NCBI GenBank assembly: GCA_012932295.1
Contig: JAAONU010000001.1
Location: 56,083,693 to 56,147,692, forward strand
DNA length: 64,000 bases
Reading direction: 5' to 3'
Source: Cyclina sinensis
Lineage: Eukaryota > Mollusca > Bivalvia > Venerida > Veneridae
In this document: one piece after another, positions 46,420 to 60,245 of the stretch
Layout of the letters: each line of letters begins with the position of its first letter
Position numbering within the stretch: position 1 is the first letter of the stretch
The notes under the pieces: generated by a model
The model's database searches: none
Told to the model about the DNA's origin: nothing
What the model saw: the letters and a program-made list of their open reading frames with translations, nothing else
Position numbers and translations under genes: made by a program

Positions 46420-47930
46420 CAAAATGACAGAGTATTCATTATTGCAACAGTTATTAGTACTGGTGTTGTATATCGATTGGTCTCCGCATTTCCTTAATTA
46501 TCTATCTTATATCTGTAAAGTACGGTTTTACATTTATTGTGTCTGTCCGGTATTCCTTCTTTGCAAGTTAATTTTGCAATAGGTTCGGATAATTAAGCCT
46601 TTGTACTCAAATCTAGGAAACAGCATGAACAAAACATTCGTCTATTGCCATAAAGTGCATCGGAAATGAAAGCTGCTCATAATTTTCCCCTGCTTTGATG
46701 AGTGTTTCTGTCCAAATTTCGCGTGCAAGAATTGCATTGTCTCCTCGTAAACATAAAACAAACAAATTCAGTAACAACTTCTGCCATTGCCAGTCTCGAA
46801 AAAAAAAATAATCCGAAGATTTGTATTTTTCTTATGTTTTTCAACTAGGAAAATAAATGGTGAATTAGTTTGTACTCCGTTATGGTTTCAATTTTTTGTG
46901 CACCTTTTACTGTATATTTTAGAATCAAAACCGTCATAGTTCCCGAAATTTGATTCAAAGAGTTATTTGAAATACTTGTAAATATAAATCAACCATTCAT
47001 TTCTACATGGTAAGCCTCTTTAGTATAATGTATTCCTCCAATGGTCTGTCGTCAAGTGAACCGCTGTCTTTAGGCTGTTTTCTTTTGTAAATAACATTAT
47101 CCATAACAGAAAAATAATACACTACTGCAAAAAGGCAGTTCGGATCAGATTTGTGGTCTCCGATATTGGAAAATGTCGCATTCTGCCACGTTTCAGGTTT
47201 TACCGATTGCTTTTATTACAGCTAGTGGCTGCGGTTCATTTCTTCCAGCAGTTTAACTCAGTCATAGCTTTAAATGATAACCGTTTAATACATTTAGGAA
47301 ATATATTTTTCTTGATTTCGTTTTTTATATTGAATAAATTACTCGCCGTACATGTTCGTTACCCACACTTATAGCTCTTCTGTCCCTAAAGGCATTAAGG
47401 AGGCAAATAATAAGTCTTCCGCTTGAAACCCAGACGCTAACCTTTAAAATGAGACAGGACTTTCATTCAGCCTATCATTTCCTCAGAATATGTCGAAGAC
47501 AGATTTAATGACATGATTTACGTTACGTCCATCTAGTCTTAGATATCGCTTTGATGTTCATTTGAAAAGATTTGATTTGACCGTTTGCACTTGTCCCTTC
47601 CCCGGAAAATACACATCGAAACTAATTTAATTTCTCTTGCATACAATAGTTAATCAGAAAGAAAGATGCAACTGACATTTTAATTAATTTTAAGAGTTTT
47701 GTTTATATTCAATAACTTCTGTCTGAAGGAAAATGATGTGTTCAAATTATATTTTCTGTTTTAAAAGATTATTTTATTTCTAACAAGAAAATGTTAAAGC
47801 TTCATATAGGTAAACATGTGTGTTGTTGGCTAAATATATCACCGCGTCTTTTATCTTCCTAATCCAAACTATAATATCATGATAACAAGTTTTAGCTTCT
47901 AAAATTATGAATTATTTTTAGTTTGATTTA
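46420..47930. other. Region 5' of RASD exon 1, no gene recognised
   Basis: Probable promoter side or first intron of RASD on the minus strand. Plus-strand frames overlapping exon 1 are shadows. No TATA box or CpG-rich promoter could be assigned with confidence. Confidence 0.4.
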
Positions 47931-48009
47931 TAGTGATCAAAAAGACCCAGAGATAGCACGGGCAAGATTAATGCTGAAAACATAGTGTTAAGAAGAGATC
48001 CTTCAGTAC

Positions 48010-48105
48010 TTAGGTGAATATAAACAAAACTATACCTTCGGTAAAGTTGTAAAAATTACTTTATAACTGAGTCAGTCAAAAAGGCTAATATTTATCAACT
48101 AAACT
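48010..48105. repeat. Dispersed repeat fragment (partner of 12460-12585)
   Basis: AACAAAACTATACCTTCGGT, AAGTTGTAAAA and GAGTCAGTCAAAA align with the 12.5-kb copy in the same orientation. Confidence 0.5.
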
Positions 48106-49141
48106 CAGCTGGAATATAACCGTATTTCCTAATGAATGTATGAAATAAAAAGTATGGAACAGTATTTAATTTAGTACAAAAATTACATGTAGCATTTTGA
48201 TATTCCAAATTGCATTCTTATATTTCTGTTTGATTATCGTAGACCGACGTATGTCATTTTTACAGTGTATTTGTATTTAATTGTTCTGTTACTCGTGCTG
48301 TGTTGCTGTTTGCAAATACTTTTGTTATAAATGTGAATCTGCTGTTTTGGCATTCATCAAAATGAAATGCGCTATTAAGTCATTCTTGTTTTTTACATAA
48401 GTAAGGGAGATCAGTGGGACTATATTACTGGCTTTGCTTATTTTGTGTTGTAACATACTTAGAGTCAATGTTTTCTATTATATCATCTTCCAAGGAGAAA
48501 TCACATTCTAACTGACGAATATTTACATGCAAAGAAACTTTCGTTTGAAAAAGAAATTTAAAATTCTTTTTCAGGTGGCTGAGCTCGTTCCGAATTTTAC
48601 GGAAACAGCCGACGAAAAACGTGTATGACTCGATTGATAATGTAAGTGAAACTAAACTACTAGAGCTGATCATACCAACAGCCAGTTAAATGACAAAATT
48701 ATGTGACTTGGACAAAAAAATCGAACCGAGTGAGTTATTAAATAGATGTTCATTACTATCATGAAAACAAAACTACACGCGTTACGTGAGTCATTTTCCT
48801 ATATTTTAAAAGCCACAAGAGTATGCCTGCTAAATGAAAAGTGACGTACCAGTATTTTGAGAGGAAAAGTATTAAACGCAGTAATAGCGTGACGCTATTG
48901 AAAACACGAGGTTGAATAAAGGCGCAAGGTTTACTTTTAAATCCTGCTGACGTCGAACTATCTCTGTCTGGAACAATTCACCAGACGAAATTGTCAGCTG
49001 TTAATTCTTTCATGTCAACACTGGATAAGTTATGCTTATTTTTTGTAATTTATTAAGTTATCAACTACATGACAAGACTGGAAATTGATTTATTGCAAAT
49101 ATTTTCAAAGACTTTTTTTAATGTTATTATTGATTTTTTTT

Positions 49142-49180
49142 GGGTGTGTGTGTGTGTTTGTGTGTGTGTTTGGTGGGGAG
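49142..49180. repeat. GT-rich microsatellite
   Basis: Interrupted GT repeats followed by a G-rich tail (GGTGGGGAGGGGAG). Confidence 0.85.
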
Positions 49181-49710
49181 GGGAGCACAATGATTATTAA
49201 CTGTCAGGTTAAAGAAAAGACAGCTTAGCCATTATGGGGCATAAACAAGATAGTTGAACATAATAAGTAACAATACGCTTTTCAACGTCCCGCATTGCAA
49301 ATAATGACTAAAATTATGATAAACCATGACTAACCTCTCCAAATAGCATTAAGACAAACTATACTATTTCAAAAAGTCCTGCTATGACCACTTATAGATG
49401 CTTATCCTTGTATCAAGTTATAAACTGAAATTAGAATTTCATGGAGAAGAATTTCATGCTTATTATAAAAAAATATATTTATCTTACATCGTTACTTTTA
49501 ATAAAGTTTAAACACGTTAAAAATGTATTAGAGTTAAAAGTCTTGATTCATCCACTTGTATATGACTTAATTGCACTGACACGATCGCTATAAGCACCTT
49601 GTGAAAATATCGACTTTTAAGTTATATCAACAAGGTAAATGAATACAAGTAACAATGAAGAATCTTTTTTGTACATTTTCAAAACAAACAGCTGACATGC
49701 AGTACTATAC

Positions 49711-50576
49711 TTTTTTTTATTTTATGCCTACCAATGAAATATAGGGAAATATCAGTGAGATAAAAGTGATAATCCACTGTTTTGAATCAGTGAAATTACC
49801 ATTTTGATAATCCACTGTTTGTGCCGGAACTACTTTTTATCATAAATTCCAGTCCAAAAGCTGGCCTGCTTGATGAAACTTCAGGAATTTCCCCACCACG
49901 TAAATACAAGAGAATCCGCTGTATTTCAGACAGTGACAGCGAGTGAAATTCATTTACCTTGTTAAATCCAGTTATAATATTGAATTCCTGAGCCTAACCA
50001 GTTGTGAACAATGATGAAATTCGCCATAAACTATTTAAAATGTCTGATTTGTTTACATAACTCACATGGACAATATCCAATATGGCCGACTTTCAATTCA
50101 ATTGATTGAATATTATTCGGTATTAATCCGCTTTTATAATTAAAGTATGTATGGCTAAAATTCAATAAATATTGATAAACTGTGTAGAGAAAAATAAATG
50201 TTATTTGATGAAAGTGTATTCAGTTTATTTCAGCAGAAGTAAAGTTATCATATGTATTGGAGATTGTCTGCACTTTTTTTGTGCGGAGTAACGGTTTGAC
50301 CAAAGTACGCATTAACTGATTTGGGGCTCACCATTGGGAATTTATTGAAGGCCCTGAGTAAAAATGTCATAAAATACCCATTTTTGACGTGTTGGCATAA
50401 AATAAAAAGAAAATTTGTTTGTTTTTTAGTGGAAGATGGGAATTAATTTGATCTCGTGAACACCATATGTTTATATTTTCACTCGTGGCTGCGCCACTCG
50501 TGAAAATGTCACATATGGTGTTCACTCGATGAAATAAATTCTCATCTTCCACAAAAACAAACAAATATCCTCTATT
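49711..50576. mobile_element. Dispersed hairpin-ended repeat, copy B (fuller)
   Basis: Matches 15703-16283 at both ends and additionally carries about 280 bp absent there. Within that extra part, 49852-49947 on the plus strand reads NSSPKAGLLDETSGISPPRK followed by YKRIRCISDSDSE and a stop. This looks like the C-terminal tail of a larger protein, perhaps the family's own transposition protein. The right end is the hairpin at 50413-50566. Copy B is abutted within 10 bp by dispersed repeat family 2. Confidence 0.8.
50413..50566. repeat. Terminal hairpin of copy B
   Basis: Same structure as 16121-16274, with a handful of substitutions in the arms. Confidence 0.9.
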
Positions 50577-50583
50577 TAATTAA

Positions 50584-51250
50584 GAGAGAGCCTGTGCAAG
50601 CACGGGCTTAACGTTATAAAATTTCTCGATATTGTTACTCCAAACATGCATACTTTTAATACTCTTTGTTGGCATTGTTTTGGCTTAGCGTGTGAGTATT
50701 AAATAAATACAATTTTTGATCCCAAGTTGTGCCTTTAAAGTTTAAAGGCATGCATACTGTGTCAAAATCAAATAACATAACTGTAAAATAAGGTGCGTTG
50801 TAGTCTATTACATATTTTGTGACTCGCCATTAAAGGAAATGCATCCTTAGGTAAATTATAAAAATGTGTGCTGTCTTTAAAGAACTATAATTTTATTGCT
50901 AAACATCTTGAAAATCAGAAAAAATTGAAATACATTTATTCAAAAATTAAATACAGCAGTTTTGCTTAGGAGGAACATAAACTCCTACTGACCCCACATG
51001 GTGTGCCCCTTTTTAAGAGAAAAAAACATGCTGTTAAAAGCAGTTTTTACTGCAAAAAGCTGATTTGCATCTTTTTGAAGCAAGGTCTCCATATGGTTAA
51101 TGGTAAATGGCTGCTAAGTTATAAATAGTTGCTAAAGCTGCTGAAACCCGGTTGTTTCAGCTATACTTAAAAAAGAAGGCAGTTTTCTTGGTTACACCCA
51201 TGATCTAAAAGATCAGTAGAGTTGCTGTCAAGAATCAAACACACAAAGTT
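50584..51250 (+). repeat. Dispersed repeat family 2, copy at 50.6 kb
   Basis: Begins GAGCCTGTGCAAGCACGGGC and aligns with 30541-31300. The shared left boundary (GTGCAAGCACGGGCTTAA) probably marks the true element end. Confidence 0.75.
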
Positions 51251-54200
51251 TTTTTTCCTGTGTCTATTTTTAGAAGGACACACTCCGATCATTTTGTTGA
51301 CTTTTGTCAATTTTCACAAATATCAAGAAGCTTGGTCCTAATAGAAATGTCAACTTGATATGCCCATACATTGGTGTTTCAGGACATACATCAAAGTTAT
51401 ACAAAAACCTACAGTTTGTCCACCACAAATCGGCAAATAGTACAGGTATTTGCCCTCAGTGAAATTCTTTTTTATGCCAGCGTCATCTAGTGACTGAATC
51501 GTCAATCTGTCCGGTGGAGAGATGGTGAACCTATTTCAGTAAGCTGGACATTTTTCAGTTTCTACCTATAGCAGTGTCAAAACAGTAATCATGCTTCCTG
51601 ACCAATGCGCATGTCATGACCCTGGAAAGGTACATAATTGTGGCTACCTTTTTTGGGGGTAATATTCCTTATTACATAGAGAATTGTTTAACAAGTATGC
51701 TATCTGGACATGTGCGTTTTCAAAACAGAGCGTCTTTTTATTTGAAAAAATAATGGCACTTAGTTTTTCATATTGCCATTCACTAATCGCAACTGGTTTG
51801 CGGGGGAATATTTCCCTTAAATGACATTTTGGGATTGAAAAGTTTGTGAAATTACACATTTAAATACTTTGCAAAACCAAAGATAGTTATTTTCTTTTTT
51901 ATAAAATGTTTTTATTTTATATCTTTGTTTTACTTCAGCGGCAATTTTCGTAGAGAATCACTGATGACGTCAGAGTAGCATTTTATCTTATTATTTCTGT
52001 GTCAGCTGAACGTCTAGATCTGCTAAATCTGGCAAGTTGATGTTATTCTTGATATTTTTTTTCACGAAAATGGGGTTTTGATTTTGTTTACCTTTCAACA
52101 AGAAGCTATATAAATACAGTCATCCTAAATGTACACATTGTTTCTATTTTGTACACAAATCTGGTTTCAAATGGTCGATAAAACTGCTGTTTCTAGTGTG
52201 CGATGATGTAATACTGTAGTGATTTAGTGAGGTGTAGATGGCTATTTCTGGTTGTCTGTACGATAACGACATCTGTGAACAAATATTTACAGGCCATGAG
52301 AATTAATTACTTTGAAAGTTTATAGATTGGCGATGTGCCACCTTTATCTTGACCTTTATTCAGGCGTTTTTCAGGATATTTAGCGATTCTGAAATTTTAT
52401 TTAGTTTGAATAAGCATGATAAGCTGTACTGTGATAGACATAGAAACCAACAAGACTTTGCCATGCTAAATTTCCTAGAGTCTTTTTTTTGTAAATGTGT
52501 TATGTTTTTTTCTTTTATAAGATTTCAGTTCTTCATCGTACGTCCCTTTGATTTATCATTGTCAAAAGTCCGATATTTGTCTTCATATCAGTAAATTGTT
52601 TAGTTTATACCCCTAAGGGCATCACCCAGTATCGTGACGAGTTTTTTATCCGCGACAGAGCGTCAAATGACAAAGAATATGCAGCAGAGCGTCTGGAGCC
52701 GGAGATTTTCTTTTTCTGTGGTCCTCCGATCCTTTCTGCGACCCCATTTGCGGCCCTATTTTAAACAGTGTACAATCATTAGATTTCTCTTAATGTTTAC
52801 TAGCGAGTGTCAAATATTTGTTTGTTCTTTAGGTAAAAGGTATGTTTAAATTTAACGAAGAAATTGCTTGTAATTGATTTATAATTTTGCATTATTTTTA
52901 ATAACGACAGCAATAAAATAGAACATTATTTACTGCACGTACAACAACAGACTTACAATCTCCTAGAATTCTGAAAATGCCTATAATGCCAGCATGCGAT
53001 GCGAGCGTTGCCAAAATAACTGTGTATTGCTCTGTTTGAGCTTATTTCTGGTTGCTCATATGAAAAGGTTGTTGAGGATAGTGCACGATACAGAAAGCTT
53101 CCCATTCAAATGACACCTCTGGTTCTTTTCCATGCTCAGTGTATAAACACTGATAAGTGATTGTAATGTACAGGGGAAATTTAAGAATTGTAAAATTTAG
53201 AATTGTTATTCTATTTATATCTTATGCTTGTAAAGACTTATAATATTATATATTGTAATAAAATACCTGTTAACTTTGTTTACATTCTGACAATATTTAC
53301 ATTGTATATAGACGTTGTGAAACATTGTTAGTTTAATTATTTGTTTAATAAGTCTAAGAATTAAACTCATTTTTAATATATAAGATAAAGAACTCACCTC
53401 ACAAAGACAGGATTTCAACAATAATTTCTCCGAACTTTCTGAACACTATATACATAGCTAAGCACGACAAACATTTAATACTTTCTAAAAAAGCTGCTCT
53501 ACAGACATGAATTTAACTCTGCAATTTCATTCATGCCGCGCAGTTTGAAGATCACCTGAGCTAAGGTAATGTTGCACGCCATTAACGACTGGCTTATCAG
53601 TTGTAAACGTATGTTAATTGTTAAGTGGAATACATAACAATTCTCTTTGATGCATTTTAACCAGAAGGCTGTGGTTTTTATAATTTCAACCATTTCACAC
53701 ATTTAAATCAGTTCGAATCAAAACTTCGAGATACGTATATGATATTATAAAATTATATACATTTTATGTATATTCAGTTTGTGTGTTTTGAAATTTCAGA
53801 TTAATTTTGTTAGATTGTAAGATGTCTTTTTTTTATTACATGTGCTGTTGGCGTACACATAAAAGCGGCAGATTATATGAATGCAAAAGAAATGATCTAG
53901 TATTATCACCAAGGCATGTAATAAAGCGTTATCTTGATCAATGCCGCCAAAACCAGAGTATTAATCCTGCGATCTTAATTTAACATAAAAATTATTATCC
54001 GTATGCTAGATTTTAACCACCTTGTAATTTCATATCCTTATTTATTAATTAATTAATTAATTAATTTATTTATTCATTTATTTATTTATTTATTTATTTT
54101 TATTTATTTTTATTTTTTTATTTATTACAAAAAAGGCCACGTGCGTTAACAGTTTTTTCTATTTTTCGATGAATACTTTGCAAATTATAGTTACCCAAAT

Positions 54201-55140
54201 TCATTTTTTGTAAGTAAAAAACAATGTCACATTTAAAAAGTCTCTCTAACCAAAGTGAAAATTTACATTTACTTTCTTAAATGTAATAACTGGCGCCAGA
54301 AAATCAGCAAAATCAACATTTGAAAATGGGGTATTTTGCACATAACTGACAAAAGTCATAAAAAATAAACCTAAGCAAATAAAATATTACAGACTCCCAA
54401 CTTGATTTGACATCATGCCTAAAGCGCTTAGAATTTTCGAAGCTACATCACGTCACAAAGTGTTTCTCGTGTGGCGTAAGCAGATTTGTCTGGAATTACA
54501 CTTCATTAACTATGAAGGGATATCTAGGCGCATTATGCCAGCTTCTACTGACGTTTGTATCGTGATGGTTACGGAAAACTACAATACCAACGAAAAAGTA
54601 TATCTAAAATGTCCTTTGTATCAAAGATACTTACTGCAAATTTGCTACGCTTATCAGGTTGATTTTTTTTTTTGTATAATATGTAAACCACGCTAGGAAT
54701 GAACTGATCAGAGTGAGTACGCAAAATGATTGCAGCTATAGCTATCGTTTGCAAAACATGCCTCAATATGAAAATCTTCCCTATAGCAGACATTTAACTA
54801 TTGCATTGGACAAAACAACATGCACGCCAAAGGTGGATTTTCATTACATGATGACTGCTAATTACCAAATCTGCTAGATTGTTTCGTGCAAATCGCAATA
54901 TTTGCGCAGACGCATTTCCACTGACTTAATCATATAAAATAGACAGACCAATCATTTGAGCCAATATCAGCTGAATAAGTTACGATACAGTTTTACCGCT
55001 TTTGACTCTTGCTTGCTGCGAAACATTCAAAATCATATGAAAATGATCCGATTTTATGTTCAGTGTTTGTCTTAGAAAAGCCAACTTGAATATACAAAGG
55101 ACTCTCCTTCTACTTTCTTATACATTTGACTGAAAATCTT
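51251..55140. other. AT-rich stretch without recognisable genes
   Basis: Contains a TTTA/ATTA microsatellite (54041-54126). Frames of 60-95 codons are present without known motifs. Confidence 0.5.
54041..54126. repeat. TTAA/TTTA tetranucleotide microsatellite
   Basis: TAATTAATTAATTAAT passing into TTTATTTATTTATTTATTTA-type repeats, about 86 bp. Confidence 0.92.
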
Positions 55141-55150
55141 AATCGAAAGT

Positions 55151-55600
55151 TTGTCTTCTGTCATGTTAAAATTCAGAAGATTTGTAGATGTACCAAAAGC
55201 TTATTGCATATTTGTCTTCCTTTATGACCCCTCAAGTTTTTGGTTCACTTGCTTGCGTAAGCATCTATATAATTCATTTATATCAGACAGAATCTCAAGC
55301 TTTATTAACAGTAGACAACCCGACTCGTTTTCTATCTTTTACGTAATATCTTATACTTTCAGGAAAAAAAAACAGCATTTAATCACAAAACAGCAATCTT
55401 TTATTCTTCGTATTCAAAACATCCGTTTTAAGAAAGCCCTCGGAGATTATTCTGAGACTGGAGAACTTCTATTTTCTCAAAGAAATATGCCCAACATTTC
55501 GGAATTACCCTTCGATGCAATCACACTGAGAGACAATCAGAAATGTTAACGATCGCTAGAGCTAGTTTTTGCATAAGCTAATCGAAATTTTGTTCAAAGT
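55151..55600 (+). other. Unclassified possible coding block, paralogue near 59085-59255
   Basis: A 132-codon frame (55151-55549) ends ...NISELPFDAITLRDNQKC and stops. At 59150-59255 a related but frame-broken sequence reads IPELTFDCVHTTSHAEG and a stop. Both are followed by the conserved phrase TTAACGATCGC...TAGTTTTTGCATAAnCTAA, so similarity crosses the stop codon. This points to duplication of a segment rather than selection on a peptide alone. No domain was recognised and no splice sites were assigned; it could be a duplicated gene fragment or a repeat. Confidence 0.35.
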
Positions 55601-56334
55601 TTAGAACAACTTAATTTGTAATGAAAATACTTGTAATTAAATACATATTGTGCACTTTAATAACATTTATTTCGAAAAGGGAAAGTTAGAGAGATTTATC
55701 TTAAACGATACTTTTTCAAATGATTAATGAGTCTCGAAATACAGGCGATTTTGACGTCATCATATTTGCGTCATATTTCATCATAATATTCATAACTCTG
55801 TAAAAACTTTTGTACCGTAATAACAACATGTTTTTTTTAATTATTAACCACCATCTTTATATATCAGGCATAGAAATATACATGTTTTTCATAAGCCTGA
55901 ATAAAGAACTAATTTAAATGAAATAATCTTAACAAAACTTATATAGATTAAGAAAAAAAAATCAGTAGATTCAACTTTCGATTTATAGCTGATCAAGTTC
56001 GCGATTTCTTATCAATACTTAATATTTTTAAAGTAGGATGCTGTACTTACTTTTTCGCCACAAGTATAGAAAGACTAATCTCGTCTGATGATGGCATCTC
56101 AGATTATCTGTTGATTTTTCGCTTAAGGATCCAACAGCAGCAAAATACCTTAAAATCTGCCAAATATCACTATAACATTTCATTTAGTCTTTGTATCTCT
56201 GCAATGCTAACTTACTATCGTATGTTTAGAAAGCCTAAGAGCTGCGCACACGGGTTTCCTTATGACGTAAATTTAAATGTTGATGTCTATATTTCTCGAA
56301 TGCCTGTTTTTAGTGAGTAGAAAATGTGAACAAC

Positions 56335-56560
56335 TTCCTAAAAACATTTGTATTATCAGGGATACATTCAATCTCATAGTTTGTATACAAAATAGGCTTT
56401 CTGTAAATAGATTGCCTTTTCTGCCTTGTGAAATACCGAGGTGATTTGGTTGAAACGGAGATAAACACTTCTGTTTCTCTAGAGATTGGGATTGTTACTG
56501 AGAAAAATATGAAAAACATTTACAAATTCCTCAAGTAAATAGTACTTTTGAACCTTATAC
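56335..56560. repeat. Duplicated segment, partner of 60045-60245
   Basis: TAGTTTGTATACAA, TAAACACTTCT, GGGATTGTTnCTGAG and ATTTACAAAT occur here and at 60090-60233 in the same order. The offset of ~3.7 kb is nearly the same as for the 55.5/59.2-kb pair. Confidence 0.55.
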
Positions 56561-56999
56561 GCTGATATACTGACAAAGAATAGATTTTTAGCGCCGCTAT
56601 TCCCAAGAAATATTGATAAATTGAATCTATAACTCGTTTCAGGATTGGAATCGATAAATCGTTTCCTTGAAATATATACGTATATCATATTTTCATTTAA
56701 TTAGTTCGTGTCAAGTAATCTAGTTTATCAATTGCAATGTAGGTACCATATAAACTTTTGTATAAAAAAGGGGATGGGGGGTTACATTCAAGTGTTAGTA
56801 GTTTTTATTTTATTTCATTTTTAAAGTTTTTGTTTTAAAATGAAAGCCTTAGAAAGCCTTACTCTTTTAATAATACCATTTTAATGTAGATATTTTATTA
56901 CTATGTCTTTTAAATAATTTGCATGTCATAGCTTGTTCACATTTTATGTGTATAGTCTCATATAATTCTCAAAAGAATGGCTGTATGCAAAACATGTCT

Positions 57000-59080
57000 G
57001 TTATTCTTGGCTGTGGGTGAGATTTAAATAAAATATCTTTATGTTTATGTCTAGGGAAAAAACAAATTGATTTTATTTAACAGTACAAATGAAGCAGATA
57101 AGAGATATTTGATTTATAAAACAAACATTCAATTTATAAAACCGTCCTGTTATTGTTTGCTGTCTGTCTTACTGTGCTTTGCTTTTGTTTTCTCAATCTG
57201 GAAATGCAAACACTCTTAATGTTTTGAAAGTAAACGAACTTAGCAATTAGTTTTGGTTTGTCGCCATGTGAAATGTTTATGTTTATACTTGTGGGCCGAG
57301 TGTTTATGAAGTAATGTTCTGTAAATCTTACAATCTTTAGGGGTTCTCAGTGCAGTTGTCTTACGTACATCAAACGTCTGAGTATGTACACAAAGCTCTT
57401 ATTATTTCTGAATGAAAACTTTGTTTTGAAAGTGTGATGTTGAAATTCTTAACTGACGTAAATGAAGATAAACATTTATGACTGTTTGTAAGAAATAGGG
57501 ATTGCCTCCGAATACTGACAAAGATATAAACAATCCCTCCACAAGTTTCACCCGGATACTAATGTAGATTTGTGGATTGGTTCTGCGGCTTCTTTACGCA
57601 AACATAATATGGAAGGATTTTGAGCACTTTTATCTACAGCGCTTAGAAATCTTGAAATCTTTGAATATACAGCTGCTATGGCTTTGTATACTACCCTGCT
57701 AAACGGTGGTATGTCAATAAATCAAAACAGTTTCTGACATGCGTGTTGTCTGGGTATATTTAGTTCCTGGATATTCTTTTTCAGTAATGGTCTTTACGAC
57801 AGAGTTAAGAGACTGTTTAACATGACACTTATACTTAACAATTTAGTCTTGAGTAAAGTTTCAATTGGAAATGTCTCCAGCTCACAATAAACTTTTTGAA
57901 AAATATATAATTTTCGGAAAACTCTACTTTCTTACCTTAGAAGTATGCAGTCTACTCGTCGCACGAACCGAAAAAAAAAGATAAACATCTTCACAGTTTG
58001 TGCAATAGCCAATCACAGTATAATTAATGATAAGATTTGAGGCCAAATACAATATTTCCAAGTTACCAAAAATGTTTTGTAGTATGTTTTTCAAGTAGTG
58101 TTCTCATTTAGACGTGATCAAATTATCCTCTGTCAGCTGTTATTCGAATTATCAGTTGCTTTACAGCATAACTGTAGTATAGGCAATGAAAAAATAACTT
58201 ATTCGTGAAAAAGAGGGCTGTAATTCTGGTGAAGTATTTGTTGTAAAAAGATACTACTGTATTTGTGTAGCTTTTCATTTGTATATTTGATGCCGATTCT
58301 TCCTCTCGTCATTTTGACACATATTCTAAAATGCAATGAACGTTGAAGTACTTTATTTTATATCTCTCGCGTGACCAGTGAATCAACAACTTATTCGAAC
58401 GATCCGAGCTCCAGATTAATACAGCGTTATTATATTTTGTGATATCATGTTCAATATATATATTATATTGCAGACAATGTCATATAAGTCTTTTCCACAA
58501 CTGATCTTGTGCTAACAAAATTGTGTAGTGTTCTTTTAACATGTTAAAAGGGAACTGACATTTTTATTTCTTTGGTTGTCCACGTATTCTGACAAATGTT
58601 TTTCCCGTACCAACAATTACCGTAATTTATGTTTAGTTTTTCAGTATTCAAAGGGCATATGATACAGATCTCGTTCTCCATTTTTTGTGATATATTTGTT
58701 TCTTTTGGTTCGAAAAAATACCTAAATGTTTCAATGTCTCTATCATTTGGTTTTAAGGTTTGAACGGTTGTAACAGCTTCACTTCTAAAACTATACATAA
58801 AGATTAACAGAAATTGTTATTGGTACGGCGCAGATTGAGCTGCAGGAAATTTACGTAATGACGATTTTCTTGGTCTTATGAAGTACACCATTTCCGGTGC
58901 CATACGGTTAAAGGAACACCTTCCTTAAATCAATCTTTTTGGCAGTGTTTTTCATTACAGCTTTGATAAACCTTCTGTAAGATCTGTGTCAGTTAGACAG
59001 GAACTCGGCATTTTGTATCAGCACCAAGATCTTAACGGGCTTTAGGTATTCGTAAAACAGTCCACTTCAAAACACTATCT
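57000..59080. other. AT-rich stretch without recognisable genes
   Basis: An 84-codon minus-strand frame (58544-58798) has no recognised domain. Nothing else is supportable. Confidence 0.45.
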
Positions 59081-59084
59081 TACA

Positions 59085-60245
59085 TTCAAACTCCATTCCC
59101 TTTATTCTTGCACCTAATGGAAAAACGTAATACGTTTCCGAAAAAAATCTTGCTTTGCATTCCAGAATTAACGTTCGATTGCGTTCATACTACTTCGCAC
59201 GCAGAAGGTTAACGATCGCGTGAGTTAGTTTTGCATAAACTAACAGGAATTTGCAAGTTAGGCATTTCTTTTCTAAGATGTTTTCAAGCCTTTAAAGTTT
59301 TAACTTAACAAAATTGCATAAGTTTTCAGTCGGTATGTAAAAAAGCAATGAAAAACTACACAGAACTATTTTTCGAATATCACATATAATAATGAAAGAA
59401 TTGTACAAAAGAAACTGAAGGTTGAACCGAAGAAGTTTAAATATGAGATTTTTAGTTTTACTAATGGTCTGTCACTTCGAATACAGCTGGTAAGTGGCAT
59501 TCCCATGATCAAGAACTTGGTGTTTAAGGAGAAAAGTACATGCAGTATTAATTCAAAAACCGATAGATTAGAAGAGAAAGGTGATTATGTCCAGTTTCAT
59601 TAGCCGACGACGTAGTTAAAATTTCAACTTTTTTTGTTAAGAATAAAAACATAAAAATACCGCTTTTAGGATTGTGTGTAAAATCTTAGACAAACTTCTA
59701 GACACACTGGCAACATTTCAGTTTAAACAGATGAGAGGTCAAACACATTTCACAACATTTGATATTTTTTTTATGTGACGTTCAACTAATAACTGACGAT
59801 TCCCAGCGCGGATATTTCTATCAATTATGTAAGACAAATTGAAAACAATTTGTGTGCACTTTAACGTTTTACTTTGTTTTCAGTTTTCTTATGTGAAGTA
59901 CACAATTTGATTTGTTTTTTTGGTTTTTTTTTTGGCTTTCAGGAAGTCATTTTCCTCCTCCAGTAAAGTTTATGCTTGAAGATCTTGTTTATAACACTAT
60001 AAATTTTGTGCACCGCCCCGCAATATTTTAGATGATGTATTCAGGAAAGTCTACAACATACATTAACCCTTTAGTTTGTATACAACTCCCGGTTTTGTTA
60101 AATGAATCTGCTGTGTCCGAACTTTACTGACGATGTTACTTAGGTCGTTCATAAAGTTTGATATTAAACACTTCTTATATTCAAAACTTTGGGATTGTTT
60201 CTGAGTGCAATCGAAACAATATTTACAAATCCTACATATAATAAT
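59085..60245. repeat. Right copy of the 55-56 kb duplicated segment
   Basis: Holds the diverged partners of 55470-55600 (here 59150-59255) and of 56335-56560 (here 60045-60245). The sequence between is too diverged to align by eye. Confidence 0.45.

Noticed and set aside
46329..46439. N-terminal extension of RASD by 37 residues from an upstream in-frame ATG
   Set aside because: The internal ATG at 46328 has the better start context, and a TTTTGCAG acceptor-like site lies within the extension.
54415..54696. 93-codon plus-strand frame
   Set aside because: No domain recognised and it is not shared with the paralogous block; length is within chance expectation.
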